From Nemania diffusa (taxonomy: Eukaryota; Ascomycota; Sordariomycetes; Xylariales; Xylariaceae), in the NCBI GenBank assembly GCA_038501195.1, contig JBBPUQ010000008.1, forward strand, positions 1,778,001 to 1,842,000: a stretch of 64,000 nucleotides of DNA. Direction: 5' to 3'. This document shows, one piece after another, positions 1-11,469 of the stretch. Below the pieces are notes generated by a model. The model did not search any database and was not told the DNA's origin. It saw only the letters and a list, made by a program, of their open reading frames with translations. The first letter of the stretch is position 1. Each line of letters begins with the position of its first letter. The position numbers and the translations under genes were made by a program.

Positions 1-740
1 TTTAGCCGAGTGCAGTGCTAGGATTTCGACGCGCATCAGGTAGTCGCCGGGTGCGATGCATTGCGGCATCTGGAACTTCGTCCAACCTTGGTTCGAAATC
101 ATGTTATCCACGCCCCATTTCTTCGTGGATGTATTAAACGTGTCTTCCCAGATCTTGAACCACTTTAGGCCGGTCTTGCTTGCCGTGGCAGCATTGTCAA
201 CCTTAGCTAGCCATGCTGTGACAGGGCCCTTGTGAGATGGCGCGATCGGGTTGTCAGGATCGTTCGCAAACTGTGCACCGCCGATCACATGTCCGAAATA
301 GGCTCCAACTGGCGATTACATTAAAGTCAATATTGTCAATTCATAGTAAACACTACTGCGGGTTTCAGGAGCTCGCAGAAGTAGCAAGAGAAGAAAAAGG
401 CTGCTAAAGGTAATGCATGGCTCTCAGACATGCGAAAAAGGGGGACATAAGACTAACTGTTGTCTCCGGGCTTAACACTGATAACCTTGTCGGAAGTTCT
501 CCCCTGCTTCTGGCAAATGATGTCTTGCGAGGTCACATCGTAGACTGGGTTGTTGTCATTCGGGGCACGCAAGCCGACCAGTGAGCCTTGCTTCTGATCA
601 TTGACTGAGACTTCCTAGGAATATGGTTAGCAGGTAGCACAACGCCTATTGATAACCTATTATTGTTGACTTACTTGGAAGATGCAGTGAGCCTCGGCTG
701 AGATGGCAAATGCCAGAGCCGCAATGCTAGAGAACTTCAT
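1..740 (-). CDS. AA9 lytic polysaccharide monooxygenase (GH61), 3' part cut by window edge
   Basis: Secreted copper enzyme that oxidatively cleaves cellulose or related glucans. Three exons are seen: 740-675, 614-458 and 308 to beyond the left edge, with introns starting GTAAGT and GTTAGT; 177 residues are visible. The start [17 protein letters not shown] is a signal peptide, and cleavage after AEA exposes HCIFQ, so the mature protein begins with the copper-brace histidine. Family landmarks follow in order: [24 protein letters not shown] (the second copper histidine is expected in SHKGPV), WFKIWEDTF and [22 protein letters not shown]. The axial tyrosine and any carbohydrate-binding module lie outside the window. 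What is seen matches the AA9 fold closely, so the family is secure; substrate and regioselectivity cannot be read. Confidence 0.93.
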
Positions 741-3184
741 TTCTGCTAAGCGAGATACTAACCCCAGGAGCTATCGTATGCTTGTATGCTAGATAAACTA
801 TCTTATCTACATTCAAGCGAGACTAGTGGTCTTTATAGAAAGATTTGAAGAGCTTGCCAACACTTAAGGAGCTTGATAATTACAGCAACCCCAGGGAAAT
901 GTATCACACAGATTAGCGATTTGCCGAAGAACGGAGCTAGGGTATCTAGATGGTACTATATCCATCGGGCCTTCTACTCTGGATTTACGAGGTTCTCTCA
1001 TCCTAGAATGAGTTTCGCCATGTTCATGGCTCTATCTCTTTATGGTCGAGCATAAGGGGGCGGCCCGGGAGAGCGAGGTAATTTATCCGGGTATTTGGAA
1101 AGCACCATGTTAACTCGCTATTGATGCCGTGTGACATAATAAACTTGGGGAAATCTTTTCGGCTCGTCTGAGACCGAACATGATTGGGTCATGCTCCTTA
1201 ACAGGTGACAGTACATCGGGTCTTTGATAGATTGTCTTGGCTTGGTATGCCGTAGTGCTACGGTGCTGATTGGAATGATCAACGCGGAGGTCTCATGTTT
1301 ATATAGTGAAAACCTGGGGAGCACCCATGCTAGGCGGAACGCAAATGAGGTTCTGCGGATACCGAGCCGAACTTTTAATGTGATTCTTACCTTAAAGGAA
1401 GGGCTACCTCATATATGGAATCTTCTACACATACGTGCTGGACGAACTCATGCTGCCAAGCTAACACATAAACGTAATGAGTTCTGTGAGAAAAAGAGAA
1501 CTACGTACTTATACCAGGAAGGTGCCTCCATTTTGCTAAATTTCATGCCCAGTGTCTCGAATTTAGATTTATTAATGCCTACTAGGTAATCTATATATCT
1601 ACTCGGGAAGAACCTTGGAACTTCATAATTGCAGACAGGCTTAGGCACTAATATGCGGCGCCTGCAATGGTAGTTCCGTATATTTTTGATGCCACTAGCT
1701 TTCCTATCAGACTCCCCGACCTAGGCATGTACGAGCCTGCTTACTGAACCAGGTATTAAGTAGCAAGGTACATTATCATAGCAGCTAAATATATGCGATC
1801 GCTCTATCGAAGATCCAAGATTGGTCGGTACTGTCACTCAATAAGTCATCTTATCAATCTCGCGAGAAGGCATAGAGAAGAGAGAGCATTTCACATAACT
1901 AGCAGAACGGTAACTAACAACATATGAAAACCTGCCATCCTAAACACAGGGAGGATTGACACGAAGCAAGCCTATTTATGATCACATCAATAGTGCTATA
2001 ATATCTAGATCGCTACACCTTCCACATCTTCCTTCGTTCACCTTTGCTTAGAAAGTGAACTTTCTACACCCTATATACATCAATGCTAACGAATAATACC
2101 TTTGAAACTAGGGTGAACATCAACAACGACGAAGCATAAGCTACAGCTGGTTAGGTTAGCCGAAGACAACCACTGTTCATGAGCTACAGGCTAGTAAAGG
2201 TGCTGCATCACTGCCTCTAATGCCGTAGAACGAGAAGCCGAAACTTGAATGCGATTCGGACTGCTCGCAAAGTTGTAGAGTGATCAGGTACCCCCTACGA
2301 CAGGCTGAGTTGATATACGATCCAAAGCTTGGGGGTGAAAACCAAAATTGTCCTGTCGGCATTTCCATGGATAGGACTCCAATAGATTATAGTAATCAAG
2401 TCACGTTTATATTTAGCGTTGGAAGCCGTTATCCGAAAACCAGGCCTGGCTCAAAGAGGGAACTTGTGCCCCGGGCTCCGAGCAACAATCTACACCTGAG
2501 AAGGCATTTGCAGATTATCCAATATCCGAGACCTCGTATACCATCAATAGGTAGATAGACGTCGCAGAACGAACTTCCCCTGATATGCGTTGCCAATAAC
2601 CTCAGTACGAAGGTAAGTGAATCTAACCAACTTGTAATTAACCTACCCTCCTCTTTGCCTCGTGCTTGTTGCTTTTTCTTTTCTTTTTTCTTTTTCCTTT
2701 ACAAGAAACCCAATCATAACTCCTAGTTAAACATCATCTTCGGATATTAAGAAGAATACCTTTTTTTAATACTTTAGCACGGGAAAAATGGTGTGAAGAG
2801 CGAGGGTAGAGCAACCGGCCGTCCGAAATTTTGAGAAAATTTTGCGTTTTATCATATGCTCATATATAATGCTTTCTAGTCTAGGTATCCAGGGTTGCAG
2901 CGCACGTCTAGGACCAAGTCAATCCTGCTTATAATTATATTCCAATGAAAGTTACAGAACCGAGTCTTCGTTGAGAAAGACGATTAAAACTGTATGGTCT
3001 ATAAAAAGGCCAGTACCGCACACAAGCATCTAGGTTAATCAAATCGCAAATCCCGCTAACGCTACCAGTCGGACGGACGTCCAATAATTCCCAAGTCATC
3101 ATCCCCTCCGACAGTAACAATTTACCAACAGTGACAGAATACCAATATAACGTAAGTGAGGGGAAGAGCAGACCCATTGATTCC
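741..3184. other. Intergenic, no gene recognised
   Basis: About 2.4 kb between the start of the LPMO gene and the end of the MFS gene. Small ORFs occur on both strands (for example 1224-1589 and 2280-2558), but none shows a family motif or a plausible splice partner. A pyrimidine-rich run lies near 2668-2700. The first few hundred bases next to 740 should hold the LPMO promoter. Confidence 0.6.
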
Positions 3185-4926
3185 TCAAGGCTTCCAGCGG
3201 AAACCAGGGTGCCTCCACTCGAGGCTCTCGACCTCCGTCTGCGTGAGGCCCTGCAATTCCGCCTCGACATCTCTGCCGTCCCTCCTCTTATTGTCCCACT
3301 TCATCCACACGATCTGCAGCGCCGAGACGATGAGGATGAGGCTCGCGGCCGCGAGGTTGAGGCCGTTGCCGATCTTGTAGTCGGGGGCGTCGAAGGGCAG
3401 GTACGACCAGGTGGCGATGAGGCCGCCGATGTTGCCAAACATGACGTTGGTACCGATGGCGATGCTGCGGCTCGTGTCGCTCACGACGACGGCCGACGCC
3501 TGCGCGTTCGCGAGCGGGCCGACGGCGAAGCAGCTGACGGCCGTGAAGAAGGCGGCGGCGTACCGCACGCGGGGCACCTCGCTCGCCAGGAACAGGATGT
3601 ACCCCAGCATGGTGAAGGGCGCCGTGGCGACGATGAAGGCGGCGCGGCGGTCGCAGCGCCAGCTGCCGAGCGACAGGCCGACGACGAAGATGGCGCCCAG
3701 CACGTACGGCGGGACCGTGAAGAGCTGCTTCTCGATGGTCGTCTTGGTCGGGTAGATGGTGGCGACGATGGTGGGCGTGAAGAACGCGAGGCCCTGCACC
3801 GTGATGTTGTTGAGGAGGAAGATGAACGCCGTCGACAGCACCATCGGGTTCCAGAAGCCCAGCCACAGCTTGCTGTTGTCGGGCTTGTCGAGCACGCTGG
3901 CCTGCGCCATGCGCTCGGACTTGACGCGCGCGATGGCGAGGTCCTTCTCCTCCTGCGTGAGCCAACGCGCCGTCTCTGGACGGTCGGTGAGCGTGAAGAA
4001 CGCGATGATGGATAGCCCGATGGTGATGATTCCTTCGATGCCGAAGATCATGCGCCACGAGTGCAGGCCTCCGAAGTGGTTCAGTGTGAGAATTCCGGAT
4101 GCCAGCAGGCCCCCAAACGCGCCCGCTAGGGGGGCCATGACAATGAATAGTGACAATCGGAATGTCAGTTCTGATCTACGATACCAACGAGACAAGTAGT
4201 AGGAAATGCCTATTCGTAGTTAGCGCATATCTCCATATATTCATTCGTCGCTATCTCTTTATTTGAGATACACGTACCTGGCATCATCCCGGCCTCGAAT
4301 ATACCGAGGATAAATCGAACGCCACAGGCAGCAGCACGGTCATGTACGAAGGCGGTTCCTAGCGAAGAAATACCGAAACCCAGCGAAATGGCGGGTAGGA
4401 ACCAGCCCGGCCCGATCCATTTGCACGCGAGGTTGGAAGGGACCTCGAAGAGGATGTAGCTAACGTAGAAGATAGACAAGACCGTGTTGTAGTCGTACCC
4501 TTTCAAACCCAGATCTGTCTCGAAGCCGGCCAGACGAGCATTTCCTATATTTTCGGTTAGCGAAGACTCAAACGTGCTGGAGATTGCGGGCGAATAGCCA
4601 TACCAATATTGGCGCGATCGATGAAGCAGAATAAGTATAATATCGACACCGTGGGAACAATCATGTAATCGAGTTTATTCCGCAACTTCCTTTCGGCTTC
4701 AGGATCGAACTGGACGAGAGACTCGCCCCGACTGCGAAGTATGAGCCCATCTGTACACAGGCAGGTGATCACTTAGCCTAGCTTACTGGTCTGTTGCAAC
4801 GAAGCCTCTCTCTGCAGCCCCATGGACATTATTCCCGCTATGTTTCTCTGCGTGTGGGGATACTGCCTCCAAAGTTTCCGATTGAGCTTTATCAGAGTCG
4901 CGGTTTGAGATGCTGGTGGCGTCCAT
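3185..4926 (-). CDS. MFS transporter, anion:cation symporter (allantoate/nicotinate/pantothenate permease-like) family
   Basis: Plasma-membrane solute:proton symporter resembling the Dal5/Tna1/Fen2 group. Four exons: 4926-4787, 4731-4604, 4544-4278 and 4209-3185, giving 519 aa. Every junction keeps frame (introns start GTAAGC, GTATGG and GTACGT). The cytoplasmic N-terminus (about 1-65) is followed by KLDYMIVPTVSILYLFCFIDRANIGNARLAG, the family's first membrane segment with its D-R-x-N-I-G-N-A signature (residues 85-92). RFILGIFEAGMMPGISYYLSRWYRRSEL is the typical TM4-TM5 stretch, and 12 membrane segments are expected in total. The first intron uses the second of two possible AG acceptors; the nearer one would break the frame. 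Substrate cannot be assigned. The last exon is clearly more GC-rich than its surroundings. Confidence 0.9.
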
Positions 4927-6228
4927 GTTGACTGTGTCTCCGATTGACTAGCGTAACGAGACGCGATTGAATGGAGGAAGCCTGAGGAGCTAAGTTAGCT
5001 CGAAGCGTAAGTGATGTCAACTTCAAATACCCATCAACACGGAGATTTTAATATCACCTAAGCCGCCCGGGGATGTAGTAAACTTTGCGTACGCGTGGAG
5101 ATATGTCCTCTTTGGGACTGGCGATAGCGTCTAAGATTTGCCCAAAGAATGGAGAAACCGGGAAGCCGGGGTAGCGCTGCCGGGGTTCGAGCTAGGGTCG
5201 GCATACGATGAAATTTTGGAGAAGCGCGGGGGAGGGATCAACTAAACTACGCTGAGCAACAGACGCGTACGCTAGTAGGGAGGTTATATGAAGTGTTGTA
5301 CTTGTACTGCACTGTAAGTACTACTAAGCAATACGAGAAATTTAGATTTTGGATCAAGAGCAGTATTCGTTGCTCAAAGGCATTGAACCCTCATGATATC
5401 CAGACGTAACCTCATGCACGGGCCTGTCAGAAGCCTCCAATCATGACCTGACTTTCACAGGGGCTTATTGCAGTTAACCAACAAGGATGTGTAAGAATCG
5501 GCAGTAGGTATCGGGATGACTGTGCTTCGATCTGCACTTCACAGCCGGGCTGATATATCAAACGGACGTGGAAGGGCCTCAGCGTGAGTGACTTCAAAAT
5601 TCAACAATCTAAATTCAATCGTTATAATTAGGTAGGTACTTGGAATCTAAGGTGGAAGACCATGATCTTGGCACAATACCAGTGTTGTGTGTTACCCATG
5701 TATCTAGTTGTCAACTCCTGTCTCAACTCCACATTATGTCTTCGATACGGCCTAGCACGGCCGGTAAATAATTCATCCACAACTTTAATCCCGGTGACTG
5801 GCGTACGTGCACCCTAGTTTGAAATGCTACGCGGTGGGTGGTCGAAATCCCCAGCATATCAAATTGGTAACCTCTCCTTCAGGAACGCGGCTTTGCATTA
5901 TTAAGCGGTGGTGAGAGTGTTTCGGGCGGGATGTTGCTAATCGTGGTTATTCATACAAGATTGGTACAATGACATATCCGGTCATAACATGGCGATGCCA
6001 ATTCTATTCAGGGTAATCTTTCGGCCGTTTAATGGGTGGATAGCTAAGAAAAGCCGAGATGACAGGGAGTCTGACTGTCTGTGCTTCGCTTTATAGCCGC
6101 TCATGAATAGCTTCGCGTATTTGGCTAGCTATGTGCCCAACACATCTGACTTCCAGGTTCCAATTGATCATGCTCGCGTTGCTGAAGCTAAGTTTTGCCG
6201 TATATAGCCCGATCTTGCTCTGGAGTCT
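4927..6228. other. Intergenic, no gene recognised
   Basis: Holds the promoter of the MFS gene at its left end and the 3' flank of the psq/CENP-B-type gene at its right end. I looked on the minus strand downstream of that gene for a DDE transposase continuation and found no reading frame carrying one. Confidence 0.55.
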
Positions 6229-6981
6229 TCAGGTAGGGGACTGGGTAGCAGGCTGTTCATCGATGGCCTGAAAGGCGTTCGATGAGAAGTTATTAGCATC
6301 TGTGGGTTCGTCCAACTTTGCCGATTGTTCAGGCTTTTTCCAGTCTTGGATTTCGATATTTGGGTATCGTCTCATCCAGTGCTGAATCCATTGCTTGCCT
6401 AACCTGCGGCCGACGCCCTGTTTTTGAAGGACACGCTCAGCAAGGGAGAATAGCTCGTCCTTGTGAGGCGGAAACCCAAGCTCCGCTTGTGCAAATGCCC
6501 AATCCGCAAGGAGTCTCTCTTGTTGTAATGTTAGGCGGCTGAGCTCGCCCTTCAGATTGCGTGGTGTGCGGCCCCGCTTCCGCGCATTGAGGCTACTAGG
6601 CGGTACACCGAACCGGCGGGCAGCCTCACTAATGCTCGCCACAGCACCTTGTTGCATTGCTGCCAAGGCTTTCTCCATGTCGGCCTCGCTCCAGGTGTAC
6701 CGTACTGTTGCTCTAGAGCCAACCTTCCGCGGAGGCAAATGCGGCCGTTTGTCGCCTAGACGCTCGGCAAGAGTTGTCTTGGGAACTTTGTATTTCATGG
6801 ATGCTTGCCGCAGTGACATGCCTTCTTCGGTGATTGCCCGCCCCGCGGCAGCCATGTCCTCCTCTGTGTAAGAGCGATATTTTGATCCGAAGCGCGAGTT
6901 TGTTGATGGTGGAGTGTCTGGAACACTTGGCTCAGGGGGGTCTTCACCCATTAATGTATCGTGTTGATTACCGGAAGCCAT
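6229..6981 (-). CDS. Psq/CENP-B-type helix-turn-helix DNA-binding protein, pogo/Tc5 transposase N-terminus without DDE domain
   Basis: Single-exon ORF of 250 aa. Two psq-like helix-turn-helix segments are visible: about 38-78 (SYTEEDMAAAGRAITEEGMS, then LRQASMKYKVPKTTLAERLG) and about 93-135 (YTWSEADMEKALAAMQQG, then ISEAARRFGVPPSSLNAR). A CENP-B-type DNA-binding domain follows at about 146-208 (LTLQQERLLADWAFAQAELG to KQWIQHWMRRYPNIEI). In pogo/Tc5 transposases a DDE endonuclease comes next; here the protein ends after an acidic, low-complexity tail. It is therefore either a truncated transposase or a domesticated DNA-binding protein. The N-terminal 30 residues are proline- and acid-rich. 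The frame is intact with no internal stops, which mildly favours a functional gene over a mutated relic. Confidence 0.72.
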   Translation of the reverse strand: MASGNQHDTLMGEDPPEPSVPDTPPSTNSRFGSKYRSYTEEDMAAAGRAITEEGMSLRQASMKYKVPKTTLAERLGDKRPHLPPRKVGSRATVRYTWSEADMEKALAAMQQGAVASISEAARRFGVPPSSLNARKRGRTPRNLKGELSRLTLQQERLLADWAFAQAELGFPPHKDELFSLAERVLQKQGVGRRLGKQWIQHWMRRYPNIEIQDWKKPEQSAKLDEPTDANNFSSNAFQAIDEQPATQSPT

Positions 6982-7451
6982 TGTTCGCAGTGTGCTAGAC
7001 TACCAACGACGTCAAGGCGAGACGAGAGAGATGTTGTTGTAGTGGAGAAGGATGGTTGCTGATGGGCGTGTCCGAAAATGCTTGGTTAGTGTGACGGCGA
7101 AAATGCGGGGTTAAAGCATTATTTGTGGGGCCGCCGGCTTGGGACACGCTATTTCAACTTTGATCTTCTCTTAGCTGGTAGAACAACGACGTGAAGTTGC
7201 TATCTCTTTCAATAGTATATACTCCTGAGCTCCAAATGCATGCTATCGACCCGAGGTTTCGTCCTGGGTTCCACGACATAAGCCAATGCCAATTATACCC
7301 GTTTTTTGCAGCGACTCCATGTCGCACTTTTTGAACCCCACAATGCCAACACTGTCGTCATTTACCAGGGTGTTTTCTCTATAAGTCGACGTGCCTAATC
7401 CGACTAAATAAATATCGCGACACCGTCTCATCGGCACCACGTAATTTTCTA
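6982..7451. other. Intergenic between psq-type gene and YIP1
   Basis: Promoter side of the psq/CENP-B-type gene and 3' flank of YIP1. No ORF with family support; nothing else recognised. Confidence 0.55.
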
Positions 7452-8454
7452 TTATGATAAATTGGCCGCTTTGGCTAAGACGCCCGACCCCCTGCTGCTG
7501 AAAATGCTCATTATCCCAAATCCAACGTAGAAAAGCGCCAGAGGGTAGGCTACTAGCAGTCTCATTTGCCTCATTCTTCCTACCGCACAAAAGAGGCCAC
7601 TGGCGCTTGTCGTGCACCACATGATGGCCGCCGTCGTTAAGATGTATCCAAAGGGACCATCCATAGGCATCACAATACCCACCAAGCTAACCAACACCAG
7701 CGGTAAGAGGCAGTATCCGAGAACACTTGCGCTCCTTGTGAATGTCAACGTACTGCTGAGCTGGCCCTTTGGATCGTCATGGCCGCCGGCGGTTGGGTCA
7801 CCGGGATACCCCGAGGCTGGTGCGTATGCCGAAGCCGCGTGTGTGGGTGACGGGGAACCCGGTCCATCTGGAGACATCAAAGAAAGAATAATGTGTAACG
7901 CAATAGATCCCATTAACGCCAATCCATAGATATAGCCGAAATGTACCTTTCCACTTAGAAGCAAGAAGGTGCCGAAAAGGATGAAAAAGAGGATAGGTCC
8001 GGCGAGGTCTGAATCGTCCATAATGTGCTGGTCGATGCGCGCAAACGGATTAAGAACGGCAACAGTCTATGTCCAACGTTAGTCCGATCCGAGTAGGTCG
8101 ATTGGGGACGCGCGGGCGGCTACGAGGTCTCACCTTCATTTGGATATGTCCCCAGTTAACACCTAATTCTTCTAACAACGGCGGCTCGCCATCGTAGCCG
8201 TCTGTGGAAAAAGCAGCTAGCCAACCCGTCCGTAGTCCGCCTTGCTCGCCCATACGCCCGCTTACGCCTGGCGCGCCACCAAAACCTCCATAACTGCCAG
8301 GGCCTGGTGGCGGCGCACCGTATCCGTACGGTTGTGTGCCAGCTCCAGACGGGGGAACACCAGGAGAGTAATCGGATGGGTAGAATTGTAGGTTTTGGAC
8401 AGGAGCACCGCCGCCGTACTGGTTTGCGGGAGGCGCTCCGTAGTATTGCGACAT
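7452..8454 (-). CDS. YIP1: Yip1 family membrane protein of ER-Golgi transport
   Basis: Yip1 binds Ypt/Rab GTPases and acts in COPII vesicle biogenesis and Golgi structure. Two exons, 8454-8134 and 8066-7452 (intron GTGAGA to CATAG), give 311 aa. The N-terminus is a Pro/Gly/Tyr-rich cytosolic segment (1-75; YYGAPP, YGYGAPPPGPGSYGGFGG). It is followed by the family's PPLLEELGVNWGHIQMK-TVAVLNP signature, which spans the splice junction at residue 107, and then DLAGPILFFILFGTFLLLSGK and FGYIYGLALMG, hallmarks of the Yip1 domain. Five membrane segments fill the rest. A roughly 45-residue Gly/Pro/Ser/Asp insert (MSPDGPGSPSPTHAASAYAP and on) between the second and third hydrophobic segments looks longer than in yeast Yip1. 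It diverges from PAM16 across a 763-bp intergenic region. Confidence 0.93.
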
Positions 8455-9217
8455 TATCTATAGCCGAGGCGAGAACTGCTTTACCGGGCTCGAAGTAGGC
8501 GGTCGAGGCAGAGAGAGAGCGCGCGTTGTTGCAAGGTAGAATAGATCGAATAGGTCACGAGGGGAGAAGCGGCGAGTCGACCGGAAGCTGAAACGAGCAG
8601 GGTAGGATGATCGCTAGGCGGTAGGGTCTTTGGATGTAATGACTTGCGGGAGTTGGATCAATAAGTAGCAGGAATCCCTATGGGAAAGTTGGGCTAGGCA
8701 GGAAGGGTACCTAGGTAGCTACATCAATCTTCAAAATGTGTCTTTACCGACTGTGGCGCCCAAAGGCAAACATGTGTGCACAGTGGGTTGGAGCTTTCTT
8801 CCCCCTGTAATTACCTAGGTACTTATAGCCCTTTAGGCAAGGCGGGTAACCTGGGAGGCTCGCTTCTGTGGCTGACTAGAGAGTATGTGGCTGAGGCTCC
8901 CCAAAAACCCGGATAGAACCTTGGAAGCACTGATACTACAAGGGTAGGTAGGTACCTAGGTACTTACATATATATTCTGTACTACCTAGCCCTTGTCAGA
9001 TCCACAGCTCGATAGACCCATCACGAATCGATTGACTAGATATCGACCTGAGAATTGAATCGGCCCAGACAATTTTTAGCCGTAACGCCGCTTTCTCTTT
9101 CAACAAGTCAACGCCGACTTTCCATTTGCGCGCAGTCACATAAAAGCTCAAATCTAGTGGCTTTGTAATTCATACGGTCGTCTGTTCATAGTTAGCCGAA
9201 CCAACTATATAAAAGCG
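8455..9217. promoter_or_regulatory. Divergent intergenic region of YIP1 and PAM16
   Basis: This 763-bp spacer must hold both promoters. It contains three copies of the palindrome TACCTAGGTA (8708-8717, 8812-8821, 8953-8962). TATATAAAA at 9206-9214 lies only a few bases before the PAM16 ATG, so it is unlikely to be that gene's working TATA box. Promoter function is inferred from position only. Confidence 0.5.
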
Positions 9218-9738
9218 ATGGTAAGCTTCTCCGCCTCTTTCCTGCGCTTCGTCATGATTCCTCGAAGCATCGCATTTATGGGGGAAATATCAATGTCCAA
9301 GGCTGACCACGTCGCCAGGCGCATCGGATTATATCGCAAATCGTCGTTACCGGGAGCCGAGTGCTCGGTCGCGCATTTACCGAGGCCTACAAGCAGGCCC
9401 AAGCATCATCCAACTATGCACGAGCGCAAGCCAAGATAAACCCTAATGGTCCCATAGCGCGAGGTGGCTCAGGTCGCATGACTCTAGACGAAGCCTGCAA
9501 AATTCTCAACGTCAAGCCGCCCCAAGGTACCCAGACGAACATAGAGGAGGTCATGGACCGGTTCAAGAAGCTCTTCGATGCGAACGATCCTCAGAAGGGC
9601 GGCAGTTTCTACCTACAAAGCAAGGTCTTGAGGGCAAGGGAGCGCATAGAAGCGGAAGTGCGGCCAATAATGGAGAAAGCCGCTCAAGAGGCGGAGATCA
9701 AAGAGGGTTTCAAGCCGAAGGTGTATAAGGATCGGTAG
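9218..9738 (+). CDS. PAM16: PAM16/TIM16, subunit of the mitochondrial import motor
   Basis: J-like protein of the presequence translocase-associated motor. It pairs with Pam18 and holds it at the TIM23 channel on the matrix side of the inner membrane. Exon 1 is only the ATG (9218-9220); the intron is 9221-9318 (GTAAGC to GCCAG) and exon 2 is 9319-9738, giving 140 aa. The spliced start MAHRIISQIVVTGSRVLGRA followed by FTEAYKQAQASSNYARAQA is the conserved N-terminus. The degenerate J domain (about 58-112) has MTLDEACKILNVKPP and GGSFYLQSKVLRARER. The HPD of true J proteins is absent and NDPQKGG stands in its place, as expected for Pam16. Without the 3-base exon no ATG would begin this frame at the right place. 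Confidence 0.95.
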
Positions 9739-11469
9739 TGGGACGGAAAAAGGAGCGGGAGCGGCGCATGTCCTCCAGTTGTCGACACCGACGACATCTA
9801 CCTACATTTTCAGGCGCATCACCGCCAACCAGGGGACCATTCGGGAATACGGATTTGGCCGCTGGAATAAGCATCTTCACTCGACTGTTGCATGGCCCGG
9901 CGTTTCTTGATATTTCAATTGTTTATGGAGATATCTAGCGGCAGCATACACGGGCGGCTGCCTACGGTACCACTATAGACACTGTACAAATATACTTGTA
10001 AAATTTGTTCCAATTACCCTCATCCATCCGGTTTCGCTTAGCAATACCCGATGTCAGTTCTCCCTAGGTACCGCGATCTCGGCTGGTTTATTTACACACT
10101 GCGTATCGCGGATATTCTATAACAGAAAGGACCGGGTTTAGCATCCATCAGGGATTTGAGAGCCTGGTACTTCATCCAACCCTCGCAGGAAACGGGACTT
10201 GCTGAATTTTTCCTGCGCCTATCTGCATGATTCTCACTTTGAGATGATCGTTACCGCCTGCTATTTGATACTCGCGTCTGCTCGGGCAACCCTACTTATC
10301 TGGTCGTACCTGATATATCGATAAACGCGCAGTAAATATCCATAAAGCTCCCCTCTATCAGTCTGTTGTATAGCTCCTTGCATGAGATATTAATGTTGCT
10401 CATCAGACATGCTCTGATTATGGAAAATACAGATATAATATGACAATGGTTTTATTCCGACAGAAATAATCTAGCAGATAGCTCACCCACGACTTGATAA
10501 ACATTATATAGGCGAACATATCTTGACACTGTTCTTTTCTTCTCCTATGCCGGTCCCAGGATTGGCGTATTTGGTCTTAAATTAAGCTTTGAAGTTCCAT
10601 GATGTCAAGAAATCGAGCTGTCGAACTTAATAAGACCGAGGACAGAACCGATAAGTAGCAGAGAGGCCTCATTCATGAGCACTTGTCCATGATATTGACC
10701 CTCTCCAGTAACACCAGTGGACCATGTCACCATTTGTTCTATATCGTGAGTACTAGACTAGCATGTCCTGCTAATCGCATACTACCACAGGCTTAATTAG
10801 AGGGAGAGTCCGGACCAGAACTATCTATCTAGGTGTGAATTAAGCACAACTCATTTAAGCTATATCATACCATTACTACACAACACGAGCTTGTCGCAGT
10901 TGCGATATGTCCATTGGCTTACCCTTAGAAACTAGGACACTTAGATTGCTAACCTCGACAAATAATAGTAATATCCTCTACTATATCTTTCTCTACTCCG
11001 GCACGCACTACCTACTCCCTCGACGCTGTCACAGCTTGGCATTTTAAGGCTCCATACTTTTAGTAGATAGTATGACGTGTAATTATTTATTCCATGGTTG
11101 ATTTCATAAGTGCAATAACGTTGCTATCCAATCCCAAACATTCGTTTGTGATTTAGACTTAGCCTCAGCACCTGAGAATGTGTTTCCTAGGAATCTGCCT
11201 TCAGAAAAGAGCTGGTCAAGAGAGGGCATCCCGGGGAACCTCGATATAATTCACGAGGTTGCTGTCATAATCTACCGCGGTGGGTAAATCGGGCGATACT
11301 AGTAGTGAACCATCTACAAGAAACTTTAGATGATGGGTCCCAGGGAGTATAGATACTGTAGTTGCAAGTATGCCGGGTTGACCCTTACTGTTTATACCAT
11401 GTTAATAACTCCGCGCTCGAGTTTAGGGTACCGATCTGACTGAATAGACCGATACGTTGGAGCAATTAC
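9739..11469. other. Intergenic between convergent genes, no gene recognised
   Basis: About 1.7 kb between the 3' ends of PAM16 and the ubiquitin-like-domain gene. It is AT-leaning and rich in stop codons in all frames. No family-like translation was found. Confidence 0.55.

Noticed and set aside
3131..4015. A 294-codon open frame on the + strand over the MFS gene
   Set aside because: It is an antisense shadow of the GC-rich last MFS exon; its Arg/Asp/Glu/Gly-rich translation has no family likeness.
5160..5210. GGGGTTCGAGCTAGGGTC, resembling a tRNA T-arm
   Set aside because: No matching acceptor stem, D-arm or anticodon arm can be folded around it.
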